From JAUWGC01 sp963753055 (lineage in GTDB: Bacteria > Bacteroidota > Bacteroidia > Bacteroidales > B18-G4), in assembly GCA_963753055.1 (NCBI GenBank), contig CAVWAP010000002.1, positions 124,001-188,000 on the forward strand: a stretch of DNA of 64,000 nt. Reading direction: 5' to 3'. Position numbers and translations under genes: made by a program. Below are positions 1-10,148 of this stretch, in pieces. Numbering within the stretch: the first letter of the stretch is position 1; each line of letters starts with the position of its first letter. The notes under the pieces were generated by a model, which was given only the letters and a program-made list of their open reading frames with translations, was not told the DNA's origin and did no database searches.

Positions 1-1439
1 ATGTCGTTTACATGATGAAATTGTGAACGAACCTTCCCATCGTGCTTGATTTTTTTTGGCCAGGATATAACCAGTGGTGTGCGGGTACCGCCGAAATGTG
101 CTGCCACAAGCTTGGTGCTTTGGAAAGGTGCTGAACCAGAAAATGCCCACCCATGATGATACATGATATCCAACTTTGGTCCACCCAGGGCATCCATTCC
201 GCCATAATCTTCATTAAGCGCTTGAATATGTTCTTCAATGGTTGAGGGCATTGAATTCTGGGCCAACAATTCACTAATGGTTCCATTCATACCTTCCGCA
301 GAAGGTCCATTATCAGAAAGGATATAGATAATCAAGGTATTGTCGAGCAGCCCCTGTTGTTCCAGTTCATCAACTACTTTGCCATACTGCACATCTGTAT
401 GCTCCAGAAAGCCGGCGAAAATTTCCATTAATCGGCATTGGAATTCACGCTGTGATTGTGGAATATCATTCCATTTCTGCATACCTTTTTGTAAAGGGTT
501 TAACTCAGCATTCTCAGGTATCCATCCCATTTCCTTTTGTTGCTCAAAGGTCATAGATCGAAGGACTTCCCAGCCTTCATCAAATTTGCCATCATATTTA
601 TCTGCCCATTCTTTAAATATATGATGAGGACCATGCACAGCACCCGGGGTGAAATACATAAAAAAGGGTTTGCCGGGGTTGATGGTATTACTGGTTCTTA
701 ACCACTCGATGGCTTTTTCCGTCATGTCTTCAGTTAAATGGTACTTGGGGTCATGAGGTGCCTGAACCGGATTGGTGTTTTCAAACAATGCGGGTTCATA
801 CTGTGAGGTTTCACCGGCCAGGAAGCCATAGAAATAATCAAATCCTAGTCCTGTTGGATATCGGTCGAAAGGTCCCAATTTGGTGATATCTGTTACCGGA
901 GTGTTGTGCCACTTGCCGAATGCGGCCGTGTTATAGCCGTAATAACTAAGGACCTGGGCAAAAGTAGCCGTCGATTTGGGAATCTTGCCTACATAGCCAT
1001 CCCAATCGGAAGCTAACTCGGCAATCTGTCCTGCACCAACCCGGTGATGGTTTCGCCCGGTTAACAATGAAGCCCTTGTGGGTGAGCACATGGCGGTGGT
1101 ATGAAAGGCATTGTATGAGATACCCGTTTCAGCCAACCTTGTCATGGTGGGTGTTTTAATCGGACCTCCGAATGTGGAGGGGTGAGCAAAACCGGCATCA
1201 TCCGTCATGAAAATAACGATATTGGGAGCATCCTCAGGAAGACGGTTTTCGGCTTTGCGCCATTGGTGCTTTGAATCTTTTAGGGTTTTTCCGGCAACAC
1301 TTGCCGAAACAGGTTCAGGAAATGGTAATACACTTCCGTCGGAAGGTAGTTCGGTTGTTTTAACTTTTTCCTGATTTTGTGTGCACGAAAATGCCATCAA
1401 TAAGACCAGAAGGCAGCATACATGGTTTATTGTTTTCAT
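1..1439 (-). CDS. Sulfatase (arylsulfatase, S1 family) lipoprotein, C-terminus cut by window edge
   Basis: Hydrolyses sulfate esters, probably from sulfated glycans or aryl sulfates, in the periplasm or on the outer membrane. I translated the frame directly: about 479 residues are present and it is open at the left edge, so the stop lies outside. The N-terminus is a lipoprotein signal with a lipobox ending at Cys19. MTDDAGF around residue 78 supplies the metal-binding Asp80/Asp81. CSPTR starting at Cys118 is the sulfatase signature whose Cys becomes formylglycine, and it is followed by LLTGRNHHRVG and later GKWH. The family (PF00884) usually runs 500-800 residues, so a sizeable part may be missing. 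The start is the ATG that precedes the signal peptide. The specific substrate cannot be read from the sequence, and a maturase (anaerobic or FGE type) is not in the window. Confidence 0.93.
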   Translation of the reverse strand, partial: MKTINHVCCLLVLLMAFSCTQNQEKVKTTELPSDGSVLPFPEPVSASVAGKTLKDSKHQWRKAENRLPEDAPNIVIFMTDDAGFAHPSTFGGPIKTPTMTRLAETGISYNAFHTTAMCSPTRASLLTGRNHHRVGAGQIAELASDWDGYVGKIPKSTATFAQVLSYYGYNTAAFGKWHNTPVTDITKLGPFDRYPTGLGFDYFYGFLAGETSQYEPALFENTNPVQAPHDPKYHLTEDMTEKAIEWLRTSNTINPGKPFFMYFTPGAVHGPHHIFKEWADKYDGKFDEGWEVLRSMTFEQQKEMGWIPENAELNPLQKGMQKWNDIPQSQREFQCRLMEIFAGFLEHTDVQYGKVVDELEQQGLLDNTLIIYILSDNGPSAEGMNGTISELLAQNSMPSTIEEHIQALNEDYGGMDALGGPKLDIMYHHGWAFSGSAPFQSTKLVAAHFGGTRTPLVISWPKKIKHDGKVRSQFHHVND

Positions 1440-1527
1440 TTTATTAAATTTTTTGAATATGAGATTTTATTCATTCAATAATATTTATTCTTTATTTGGT
1501 GGTAATCAAAATTCTTTTGAAATAGGC

Positions 1528-2100
1528 TTAGAAAGAAAAGGCTGCTCCAATCTGAAAATAACGATTGTACAAATCTGGTCTGACCTCGAGTAATCCCCAA
1601 TGATACCTGGCCTCAACAGTTATAAATAATATTTTAACACCTATACCTGCAAAAGCTGCAAAATCAATCCAATTTGTTTTTTCAGTATCAGTAGGTGTAT
1701 ACTTATTGTCGCCAACTTTATATTCTTCTGTTAGTTTAAAGTTTGTAGCGATGCCACCAAGTGCAAACACAGGTCCAATCTTCACTTTTAAGTGTATCGG
1801 TATGCTTAAAGTATTTTGGACCCGTTCACTGTTATTAGGATACCTGAGACCATTTTGAAAATATTCCAATCCGGCACCGTAAGAGAGGATTTTATTCACT
1901 TTTTGGTCGCGGTAAATGCCAATATAAAACCAATTGATACTATTTGCTGTATCTGGTTTACTACCTTCATTGACCATTGATGCTGTTTGAAAACCGCCCC
2001 TGATACCCAGTATGTTTTTCTTATCAGATTTTTCCTGTGCATTTAATGCACACGATCCGAAGATCAATACGGATAAAGTAATTAATAGCTCTTTCTTCAT
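1528..2100 (-). CDS. Small outer-membrane beta-barrel protein (porin-like, OMP_b-brl type)
   Basis: A 190-residue exported protein. Residues 1-21 form a signal peptide cleaved before QEKSDK. The rest is alternating polar and hydrophobic strands with glycine turns (LGIRGGFQTASM, YGAGLEYFQNGL, FAAFAGIGVKI), and it ends in GAAFSF with a terminal Phe, as expected for insertion by the BAM complex. Length and pattern fit the PorT/OmpX-like beta-barrel families that abound in Bacteroidota. It lies on the same strand as the sulfatase downstream and the 83-residue gene upstream. No ligand can be inferred. Confidence 0.8.
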   Translation of the reverse strand: MKKELLITLSVLIFGSCALNAQEKSDKKNILGIRGGFQTASMVNEGSKPDTANSINWFYIGIYRDQKVNKILSYGAGLEYFQNGLRYPNNSERVQNTLSIPIHLKVKIGPVFALGGIATNFKLTEEYKVGDNKYTPTDTEKTNWIDFAAFAGIGVKILFITVEARYHWGLLEVRPDLYNRYFQIGAAFSF

Positions 2101-2161
2101 TTTTTTTGTTTTTGTTTAAAAAACTGTAAATATTGATGATGATAGTGGTTTCTGTTGTTTG

Positions 2162-2413
2162 TTAAATCATTGATAATAATTCCTCCTTTAATTCAATGGA
2201 AACTGTCTGAAGGTCATTCATTCTTTTTTCATCCTTTAAATTTGCTGTTTTTTTTAGTTCGTGAATTGAGTTCAAACAAACTATATAATCTTCACAGACT
2301 TCGATAAAGTCGATGCTTTTATTAAAAAGGCTTGTAATTTCTCTCTTATTTTCAGGAAATTCCAAAACAATCCTATCCAGAAGATTATCAGAATTTGTCA
2401 TCGAGTATTTCAT
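2162..2413 (-). CDS. Hypothetical small helical protein
   Basis: An 83-residue, soluble, mostly alpha-helical protein with no signal peptide or recognisable domain. Two cysteines sit in the segment EVCEDYIVC, and the C-terminal half is charged and helical (SIELKEELL). It lies 61 bp upstream of the barrel-protein gene on the same strand and diverges from the TolB-like gene at 2569. The start could be Met1 or Met5. I do not recognise it; the reading frame, context and composition make it plausible but not certain. Confidence 0.5.
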   Translation of the reverse strand: MKYSMTNSDNLLDRIVLEFPENKREITSLFNKSIDFIEVCEDYIVCLNSIHELKKTANLKDEKRMNDLQTVSIELKEELLSMI

Positions 2414-2531
2414 AGTAATTTGCTTTCAACGATTGAACACCAGTGTGAAAATTGAACTTTAAAAGTACTTGAGCTACAGGCCCTAAACAAGATAATTACA
2501 GTATTATACAGTAAAATACCGAGTAAAATCC

Positions 2532-2539
2532 TATATTTG
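2532..2539 (+). promoter_or_regulatory. -7 promoter box TATATTTG for the TolB-like gene
   Basis: An exact match to the Bacteroidota -7 consensus TAnnTTTG, about 30 bp before the ATG at 2569. No clear -33 TTTG is visible at the right distance. It supports transcription starting near 2543 and the chosen start codon. Confidence 0.55.
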
Positions 2540-2568
2540 TTAATGATAAATTGATGATTTAACCCTGG

Positions 2569-4155
2569 ATGAGCACCAAAGATTTTTCTAATGAGGAAGT
2601 CATTAAACAAGTCAATAAGATTTGCTTAAGCAGTGAGCTTTCCAGTAAATCAATTCTGTGCCGCCTGTTAGAGTATTTAGTTGTTGAAACACTTGCCGGA
2701 AGAGAAGAAAGATTAAAAGGTTATACAATCGGAACCGAAGCGTTGGGAAAAGAAGAAGGTTTTGATCCGGATAAAGATCCATTGGTTAGAATTCATGCTG
2801 GAAGATTAAGAAGGGCATTGAAGTTATACTATCTGGAAACAGGCAAAAATGATGCGATAAGGATTGAAATACCCAAAGGACAATATGTGCCTGGGTTTTT
2901 AGCTAATGTTGATAATACTGTTGAGGAGAATAATTCTCAATTGAAAAACAATCAACCAGCCACAGAACCATCAATTGCGGTAATTCCTTTCAAAAACATA
3001 TCAGGAGATCCTGATAAAGATTATTTTGGGGTTGGCTTTGCTGAGGAGCTATCAACAGAATTTACCAAATTTGAGGATCTTATTGTTTATGAAAGCCTCC
3101 CATTTTCAGATAGTCAAATTTCAAAAGCTGAAATACATTCCTACCTGAAGAAGAAGGGGATTAGATTTATTGTCGAAGGGAGCATTCAACTCACAGCTAA
3201 AAAAATAAAAGTATTAGTTAGACTAATCGATAGAACAAAAAATATGCAAATTTGGGCGGAAAAGTATCTCCGGGAAATATCTGGAGACGACTTGAATGAA
3301 ATACAAGAGAACATAATTGCCAAAATTTCCAGCGTTCTGGGAAGTGAGTATGGGGTTATTATGCAAAGGTTGACAGGCGAATTAACGCATACAAAACCTC
3401 AAAAACTGGATACATTTTATGCTATTTCCAGGTTTCACTATTTTGAAGCACATCAAACAATAGAAGCTGCGCAAGAAGCATTTAAGAGTCTTGAACAGGC
3501 TGTTTCCAGTGATCCGGGCTCAGGAATAGCCCATGCTATGCTTGCCAGTCTTTATGGAAATCGTTACGTACTTGATTTTCCAGGTGCCGATAGTGCATAT
3601 GAAAGGATGACATTCCTGGCTGAAAAAGCGATGAGCCTTGATCCTGATAGTTTGTTTGTTCGAACTATTTATTCAGTGGTTTGTTTCCTTTCAAATAAAA
3701 GGGACCGCTTTATCCAGGAAGCTGAAACTTGTCTTTCTCGAAATCCTCGACCTTCAATGAGACTGGGGTTGTTGGGTTTTTACCTTGCACTTTATGGAGA
3801 GTGGGAGCGTGGCAAAGAGATTCTGGACAGGATAATGAAGATAAAAATCAGCTTTCCAGTGCATTATTATGGAGTTACTGCATTATATTACTATCGTAAA
3901 AATGAATACGAAAATGCTCTTGAGGAGCTAAAGAAATATAACAGCTCAACTCTTTTTTGGGCTCCACTGCAACGGATTGCAGTATACGGACAATTGAATA
4001 TGCAGGATGAAGCAAAGTCTGATTTTGCCCTATTAAAACAACTCAGATCCGATTTTGAAGAAAAAGCTGAATACCTTCTCACCAGGTTTATCAAAGAAGC
4101 TGATCTTTTAGCGCTAATGCTGGAAGGCTTAAGAAAAGCGGGGATGAAAGTGTAA
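2569..4155 (+). CDS. TolB-like/FlgO-domain protein with N-terminal regulator-like domain and TPR tail
   Basis: A 528-residue cytoplasmic protein in three parts. Residues 1-115 match a domain often placed in front of TolB-like and adenylate-cyclase-like regulators (LLEYLVVETLAGREERLKGY, DPDKDPLVRIHAGRLRR, IPKGQYVPGF). Residues about 135-270 are a TolB/FlgO-like module beginning PSIAVIPFKNISGDP and including VEGSIQL and the typical MQIWAEKY. Residues about 280-528 are helical TPR-like repeats (AISRFHYFEAHQ, DPGSGIAHAMLASLY). No signal peptide or membrane segment is visible. The domain order resembles CadC/TolB-like stress or signalling proteins. A role in regulation is an inference; neither a DNA target nor a nucleotide-cyclase catalytic domain is present. 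Confidence 0.7.
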   Translation: MSTKDFSNEEVIKQVNKICLSSELSSKSILCRLLEYLVVETLAGREERLKGYTIGTEALGKEEGFDPDKDPLVRIHAGRLRRALKLYYLETGKNDAIRIEIPKGQYVPGFLANVDNTVEENNSQLKNNQPATEPSIAVIPFKNISGDPDKDYFGVGFAEELSTEFTKFEDLIVYESLPFSDSQISKAEIHSYLKKKGIRFIVEGSIQLTAKKIKVLVRLIDRTKNMQIWAEKYLREISGDDLNEIQENIIAKISSVLGSEYGVIMQRLTGELTHTKPQKLDTFYAISRFHYFEAHQTIEAAQEAFKSLEQAVSSDPGSGIAHAMLASLYGNRYVLDFPGADSAYERMTFLAEKAMSLDPDSLFVRTIYSVVCFLSNKRDRFIQEAETCLSRNPRPSMRLGLLGFYLALYGEWERGKEILDRIMKIKISFPVHYYGVTALYYYRKNEYENALEELKKYNSSTLFWAPLQRIAVYGQLNMQDEAKSDFALLKQLRSDFEEKAEYLLTRFIKEADLLALMLEGLRKAGMKV

Positions 4156-4362
4156 AGTTTGTTTTAAAATATAAGTCCAGGGTTTATATATGCCTGGTAG
4201 GGATTTGATGGTGAGTAATGCTGGAAGAGGTTTTCAAATGAAGAAATCCTGAAACAAGCACAGGATTTGTCAAAGTGGAGAGCTAAGATCAAAAAATCTG
4301 TGATGTAGTTTATGTAAGTATTCGGCGGAAGAAAACATGTAATAATTCTAAATACCTTAATT

Positions 4363-5202
4363 ATGAAAACAAGTATCCTGATCTGCCTGCTGGCCCTGCT
4401 CCCATTCTTCCTTTCTGCGCAGGTGCAAAAGAAAACCAAACAAACAACCACCAACAAAAGTGTACAACAAAAACAGGTCCTGACCACAACAAAAGTGAAA
4501 GCCGACATGAAAATCGTTCAGCCTGTTGAAGAAGAAGAACCCGTTGATCCGCTTGCTGAAGCCCGACAAGAAGCCTATAACTGGCTTGCCCCGTTTAAGA
4601 ATTATCATATGCTGACTGTTGATCAGATCTCAACCATTAAATCACTTGATTTAGCTACCGGAAGCCCCGTGATCAATGGGGTATCCAGAACACTTTATAT
4701 GTGTGACGACAGCCTTGTGCATTTACAGGCTTTTACGGGTCTTGAAACACTTTCTGTACCCCCGTGGATGACCAATGCGGGACTTGTACATATTGCCACA
4801 TTGCCAAGTCTTAAAGGGTTGTATCTTAGTAATAGCAAGGTTAATGATCAGGGCATTGCCTCTTTACCTACCATGAATTTGGTTGAAAATGTAATACTAT
4901 CAGGTACGGGTGTAACAAACAATTCGATGCAAATCCTGAATCAGAAATTTCCCTCAATGAAGATTCTTAATGTCGGAAGCACTTCAATCAATGATCAGGG
5001 ATTGACCTACCTTGATCCTGGCACCAACCTGGAAATTTTATTGCTCCAAAGAGGAAATTTTACCGACGCCTGCATCCCAACCATTCTTCAGTTTTCCGGA
5101 CTGAAAACCATTTCGGTTGAGTTCACTCAGATCTCTGCAAATGGCCGTCAGCAGCTCAGGGATGCTTTTCCTGATGCAACGATCATTCCGTCGGGGAATT
5201 AA
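4363..5202 (+). CDS. Secreted leucine-rich-repeat protein
   Basis: A 279-residue protein with a signal peptide (residues 1-20, ending SAQ), then a Thr/Lys/Gln-rich linker (about 20-50). From about residue 100 there are tandem leucine-rich repeats of roughly 23-25 residues, for example LPSLKGLYLSNSKVNDQGI and FPSMKILNVGSTSINDQGL. These repeats resemble the cysteine-free bacterial LRRs found in surface or periplasmic proteins. There is no T9SS sorting tail and no lipobox. The role is unknown; ligand binding is only a guess from the fold. It is followed on the same strand by a small exported protein at 5381, with an octamer word array in between. Confidence 0.7.
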   Translation: MKTSILICLLALLPFFLSAQVQKKTKQTTTNKSVQQKQVLTTTKVKADMKIVQPVEEEEPVDPLAEARQEAYNWLAPFKNYHMLTVDQISTIKSLDLATGSPVINGVSRTLYMCDDSLVHLQAFTGLETLSVPPWMTNAGLVHIATLPSLKGLYLSNSKVNDQGIASLPTMNLVENVILSGTGVTNNSMQILNQKFPSMKILNVGSTSINDQGLTYLDPGTNLEILLLQRGNFTDACIPTILQFSGLKTISVEFTQISANGRQQLRDAFPDATIIPSGN

Positions 5203-5203
5203 G

Positions 5204-5238
5204 TGATTGAGTGATTAGGTGATTGGGTGATTGAGTAA
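5204..5238. repeat. Octamer word array (GTGATTGA family)
   Basis: Four tandem units related to GTGATTGA/GTGATTAG/GTGATTGG begin immediately after the LRR gene stop. It is one of the short-word arrays scattered through the window's spacers. Confidence 0.8.
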
Positions 5239-5380
5239 GGGTTTATATAGTAAATTGAAAATGAATCCCTTGATAATACCGGGATCGATCATTAGAGCAA
5301 TCATCATCCTGTAATAATTAAAGCATATTAACATAATGATTACTAATTAATTCGATTTATAAACAATTAAAAATTTAACA

Positions 5381-5845
5381 ATGAAAAAGATCACATTATT
5401 TATTGCCTTTATCGTAACTGCGGGTTTTATGTATTCACAGTCCAACACAGAAGAAGTTGATTTATTACAAGCTGCTTTTGGCATGGAAAAAAAGGCCGTA
5501 GTAGCCAATTTTGTTCATCCCACTGATTTGCAAAAAGATGCTTTCTGGAATCTCTATGATGAATACGAAGCTGCACGTAAAGAAAACGGCAAAAAGCGGA
5601 TTAAGCTTCTCGAGCAATATGCAAGCCAATATAATACCATGACGGATGAGCAGGCTGATAAATGGACGATGGAAGTAATAAAGCTTTCCTCTGCGACCGA
5701 TAAACTGATTGTTACATATTACCACAAAATCAAAAAAGTGACATCTCCCATTGTTGCCACCCAGTTTTACCAGATTGAAGCCTATATTCTCACGGCTATC
5801 AGGATGGAAGTGCTGGACGGAGTTCCTTTTTTAGAAGAGAAATAA
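5381..5845 (+). CDS. Exported helical protein of unknown function
   Basis: A 154-residue protein with a signal peptide (residues 1-19, ending MYSQ). The mature part is almost entirely alpha-helical and charged (FWNLYDEYEAARKENGKKR, QADKWTMEVIKLSSATD), ending in a conserved-looking amphipathic segment (FYQIEAYILTAIRMEVL). The overall look resembles small periplasmic helical-hairpin proteins (Spy/CpxP-like in architecture), but I see no LTxxQ motif, so I do not assign that family. A hairpin terminator follows at 5903. Confidence 0.65.
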   Translation: MKKITLFIAFIVTAGFMYSQSNTEEVDLLQAAFGMEKKAVVANFVHPTDLQKDAFWNLYDEYEAARKENGKKRIKLLEQYASQYNTMTDEQADKWTMEVIKLSSATDKLIVTYYHKIKKVTSPIVATQFYQIEAYILTAIRMEVLDGVPFLEEK

Positions 5846-5849
5846 CAAG

Positions 5850-5884
5850 TAATTGAGTGGTTAAGTGATTGAGTGATTAGGTGT
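5850..5884. repeat. Octamer word array (AGTGATTG family)
   Basis: About four 8-bp units (AGTAATTG, AGTGGTTA, AGTGATTG, AGTGATTA) lie just past the gene at 5381-5845. The word family is the same as at 5204-5238, so the two arrays flank this gene. Confidence 0.75.
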
Positions 5885-5902
5885 ATGCAGAATGGACAAT
5901 GA

Positions 5903-5931
5903 AAAAGTTCCCGCATCGGGCGGGAACTTTT
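5903..5931. terminator. Hairpin terminator between convergent genes
   Basis: Perfect 12-bp arms (AAAAGTTCCCGC and its complement) with a 5-base loop give A and T runs on both sides, so it can work on both strands. It sits between the exported-protein gene and the convergent beta-helix gene. Confidence 0.85.
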
Positions 5932-5971
5932 ATCATAGAGGCGCATAGATGACATATAGCACCACCAAACA

Positions 5972-8900
5972 CTATTCCAGCTTAACAACCTTCCCCGATC
6001 CAACCATCTCCCCAGCCTGAATCCTGAAGTAATACATTCCGGCAGGCAGACCTTCAGCGTTCCATTGTATCAATTGCTCGCCTTTTTCCTGTCTTTCCTG
6101 CATCCTGTAAACAATCTGAGATTGTACATTGTAAACTGTAAATCGTATATTCTCTGGCTTGTCCAGGGTGTAGGAAAGGGTTGTTGAGGTTGTGAAGGGG
6201 TTGGGTTTAAATATTACCTCCAGGATATCATTATTTATGGCTAAATTTCCTCTTATACCAATATTATTCCATTCATAGGCTCCTATATCTATCCTTTCAT
6301 TCCATATCCTTGGGTTGCCAGCAAGATCGAATCCTGGAAGCAACAATCCTGAAGTGTCAGGATGCCCGATATTTATACAGGGAGAACCCGATGCCAGGGC
6401 AAAAGGATGATCACTGGAAAGAAGAAACTTGGGATCTTCGCTCATGTTTCCATCAAGCCAAATCACAGTCGCATTGATACTGGAAACAATGCCCTCATTC
6501 CCTCCTTTGATATTTGAATAAGCTATTTCTAGCTTGCATGGGCCATCAATTCCATAAAAAATTGCTTCAGTACTGTCATTATCCCACATGATGCTGTTCA
6601 TTATCTCTGCATCAGCGTCTCTTAAGAAGACACCACAGCCTCCTTCCAGGCCTAATCCAATATTGCTTGTTATGTTAGAGTTCAGAATCTTCAGGTCCGA
6701 AGATCTTGCATTCGATCCCCCCGGCTTTGATATATGGGTAGTAGGAACCCATTGACCCGGCATGATTGTTATCAATAAGTACGTTAGTTAACGAAAGGTC
6801 CGAATGACGGCAACTCAAGCCACCCCCATAGTTATTTTCGATTTTTACATTTTCCAGGAATGAAGACATACCCAGACTGGAAACAGATATTCCACCCACA
6901 TACTCCCCGAAGTTATTATTAATGATGACGTTGGAAATATTAATTTTGAGATTGCCCTGTCCGGAATAATTTTCCTTATACACAATTACACCACCTGAAT
7001 TATTGGAGTAATTTCCACACACCTCCCCATTATTAAATATCAGACTGGCATTATCGAAACAAATGCCCCCTCCTTTGCCACCATATTGATCAGACTGAAT
7101 AAAATTATCATTAACCGTAACATTATTGAGCATTATAAAATTATCTTCTTCTCCTGATGATCTTACAGCAAGCCCTCCACCCCAGGCTTCATATTGAGCA
7201 AAATTTTTATTTCTCTCGATAAAAACATTATTTAAAACAGGAAAAATATCACCATATACTGCCATTCCGCCTCCTCTCGAATAGGATCCGGAAATGAGCG
7301 TATTATCAGTAATGTAAACACTGTCCAGTATAAGATTGGAATTATCGCAACATATTCCCGCACCTCTGGATGTATATCTTATGTTGATACAATTGTTTTT
7401 TACAACTAGGTTTTTTAAATCTCCTGACGAATTGCATGAAAAAATACCCGCTCCCTCCCTGAGACCATAATCATCATCGATGAGGCCTCCCTGTATAGTA
7501 AGATCGCTTATAGTTACATCTTGATTGTTTTCCAAATATATCACTGACCCAGTCTTATTTGCATCCAGAATAGTCTGTTCCATTCCTGCACCCTTGATCT
7601 GAACATGATTTATAGGACAAATGGGAAAGATTTCGTTGGTCGAACTGCTGTAAATGCCGGGAGCAAGATTAATGGTACGCGGATGGACACTGTCGACAGC
7701 AAGAATGGAAAAAGCATAATCCAGATTCTTTAATGCTTCATCAAAATTTGCTCCACTGTTCATATTGCTTCCCTGGGGAGAAACAAAAACATCAAAATCA
7801 GCTTGGGTAACCATGCCATGATGAATATCAAAAGAGAATTTATTTAGTGGCCAGGCATAAAATTCCGTTGGGTTTAATACGGAAAAGGTATCCACAACAA
7901 TCAGAACAGATTGTTCATCATTATTGGAAAACAGGTCCTTGCCCTTATTTGCATGGTTTAGATATATATTGCAATGAGCTTCCTGGTTAAACACGACATC
8001 TGATTCATCATCAAGATAAATACCCCCTCCTTTAAAAGCATTATTTTCTTTTATGGTAACCTTGTTGAATGCCGGTTTTGAATTACTTATATAAACGCCT
8101 CCTCCGTTATTTTGGGCCGTATTGCCCGAAATCAAGACATTGTTAAAATCTGGATGAGATCCGTTTGATATCGAAACACCACCACCATACCCATCGTGGG
8201 TGCTTGATTGGTTACCGGATATGATAACATTATTCAGCTTTGGACTGGAATTGCTGCAATGTAGTCCACCGACAGACCCACTATTTTCTTTCATAACAAC
8301 CATGTTCAATATAGGATTAGATTCATGACACACTATTGCAGTGTTGTAATTGTCACGGATCAGTGTGTTTTCAATAATAGGATCAGAATCCACTAGCCTT
8401 ATGCCCCCGTATCCATTATGAAGTATTTCAAGGTTTGAAATGTATGGATTTGATTGTTCACAATAAATGCCTTGAGATACACAGCCCATAATGATTACAT
8501 CATTCAGGGTAATGCTGGAATTAAAGCAATAAACACCCTGTGATACACTTTTATCCAGGGTTATACCTGTAATATCAAATCCATCATCCTCATAGCAATA
8601 TATTATGCCATAAAGGCTATCACCATTTAATATTGTAGTTTCTTTTGCAGACCCTGATAAAGAAACATAGTCTTTCATATTCAATGGTAAGGTCTCACCT
8701 GTATTTTCAGGAGAATATGCACCCGGTGCAAGATAAATGATAGTAGGATTGTTAGAATCAGCAAGGATCTTCATTAAGGCAAAGTTTATTGTTTTGAGTG
8801 GATCATCTGCAGACAATCCGCTGTTGTAATCCGATCCGGTTTCACTTACATAGAGATCCTGATTTATAGCATCTACATAGGAATTTAGAATATCAAAGTT

Positions 8901-10148
8901 AAAATTGTCGAGAGGGCAGGCAAAATAGGATGAAGGGCTGATCACGGTGAAGGTATCAAGAATTATTTCATGGATTTGTGTCCCCTTGACAAAGATATCC
9001 TTTCCAAATATGCATGCATGGTTATTAAATATCGAACACCTGTTATTGTTATTAAAATGAATATCTGCCCCAACATCAAAATATATTCCCCCTCCCGATG
9101 TTAAAGTCCTGTTCCCGGAGATTATTACCCCATCCAGATAGCATGTGCTATTATGGCAATATATGCCCCCTCCATGACTTTGTGCCGCATTACCAATTAT
9201 GGAACCGCCGGTCATAATTATTTCACTTTCTTTACAGTATATACCTCCTCCCTGACCCAGACCTCCAACAAAAACAACTCCTGATGAATTACTTATAACT
9301 GATCCTTCTTCCATAAATATTTCAGAATCCAGGGCAAATATTCCCGCCCCAACGCCACCAGTGTTTCCATTTATGCAAATATTGCTCATTGTTAATTTTG
9401 ATTCATAGCAATAAATTCCACCACCAGGTAATCCAGTTGATGAATTATTAGATAAAGTACAATTGATCATAACAGGGTGTGAGTCTGATGCGATATGTAT
9501 TCCCCCACCTTGATGTGTAAGGTTAAAGCTATTTACCAGATTTTTGTTAACAATAACATTTTTTATCAAAGGGCTTGAATTGTAGCAATAAATTCCACCA
9601 CCACTGTTTCCTTCCCAGTAATCTTCGATAGTGCATTGATTTTTGGTAATATTCAAGCTGTAAAGCCTTGGAGCGGAATTCATGCAAAAAATCCCGCCTC
9701 CTAATGATGCAGAATTATTGCTGATCCTGTTGTGTTTGATAGTTGGAGAAGAGTTGTGACAAAAAACACCACCTCCTCCACTTGACCAGAAATATGTTTC
9801 ATCTGATCCGTTGCCATTCTGCAGGGTAAAACCAGCCAGTATGGCACAGGTATCTTCACCGGAATTGAAAGTGGCCACTGCACCACGCTTATTAGCATCT
9901 ATGATGGTTTGTGAAATATATGATGTGTCTTGGGAAATAAGAAACAAGGAGGCAACAGTTATTTTTTTTCCTTTAAAGTTTATGGTTTCAAAATAGGTCC
10001 CCGTTTGGACCAAAACAGTATCTCCAGGATTGGCAGTGTCAATACCCGCTTGAATCGTTGGATAATCAATCGGGACATTAATGATGGTCTGGGAAGAAGC
10101 GATAAAACAAGCCATTATATAGCTTGTAATTAATGATATTTTTTTCAT
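5972..10148 (-). pseudogene. Giant T9SS-secreted right-handed beta-helix protein, interrupted by a one-base frameshift
   Basis: Two overlapping frames (10148-6675, 1157 residues; 6775-5972, 267 residues) are one gene. The first begins with a signal peptide (ending SSQ). It continues as dozens of beta-helix coils of the form GGGIYC-N-S-x-(P)-x-I-x-N-(V/T)-x-I, with two DUF1565-like stretches (DLYVSETGSDYNSGLSADDP; DVFVSPQGSNMNSGANFDE). The second carries the last coils and a T9SS type A sorting domain (FKPNPFTTSTTLSYTLDKP ... GLPAGMYYFRIQAGE). The coil GGIEC should continue RSSDLKI, which is present in the other frame. Removing one T at 6706/6707 restores a single 1391-residue frame, and the total span fits exactly (4176 = 3 x 1392). 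It is a real frameshift, a sequencing error or a programmed slip. Predicted location is the cell surface; the function is unknown, though glycan binding or cleavage is common for such folds. Confidence 0.85.

Noticed and set aside
2410..2610. A 66-codon minus-strand frame overlapping the start of the TolB-like gene
   Set aside because: It overlaps a well-supported gene start and its -7 box, has an unlikely composition and no recognisable motif.
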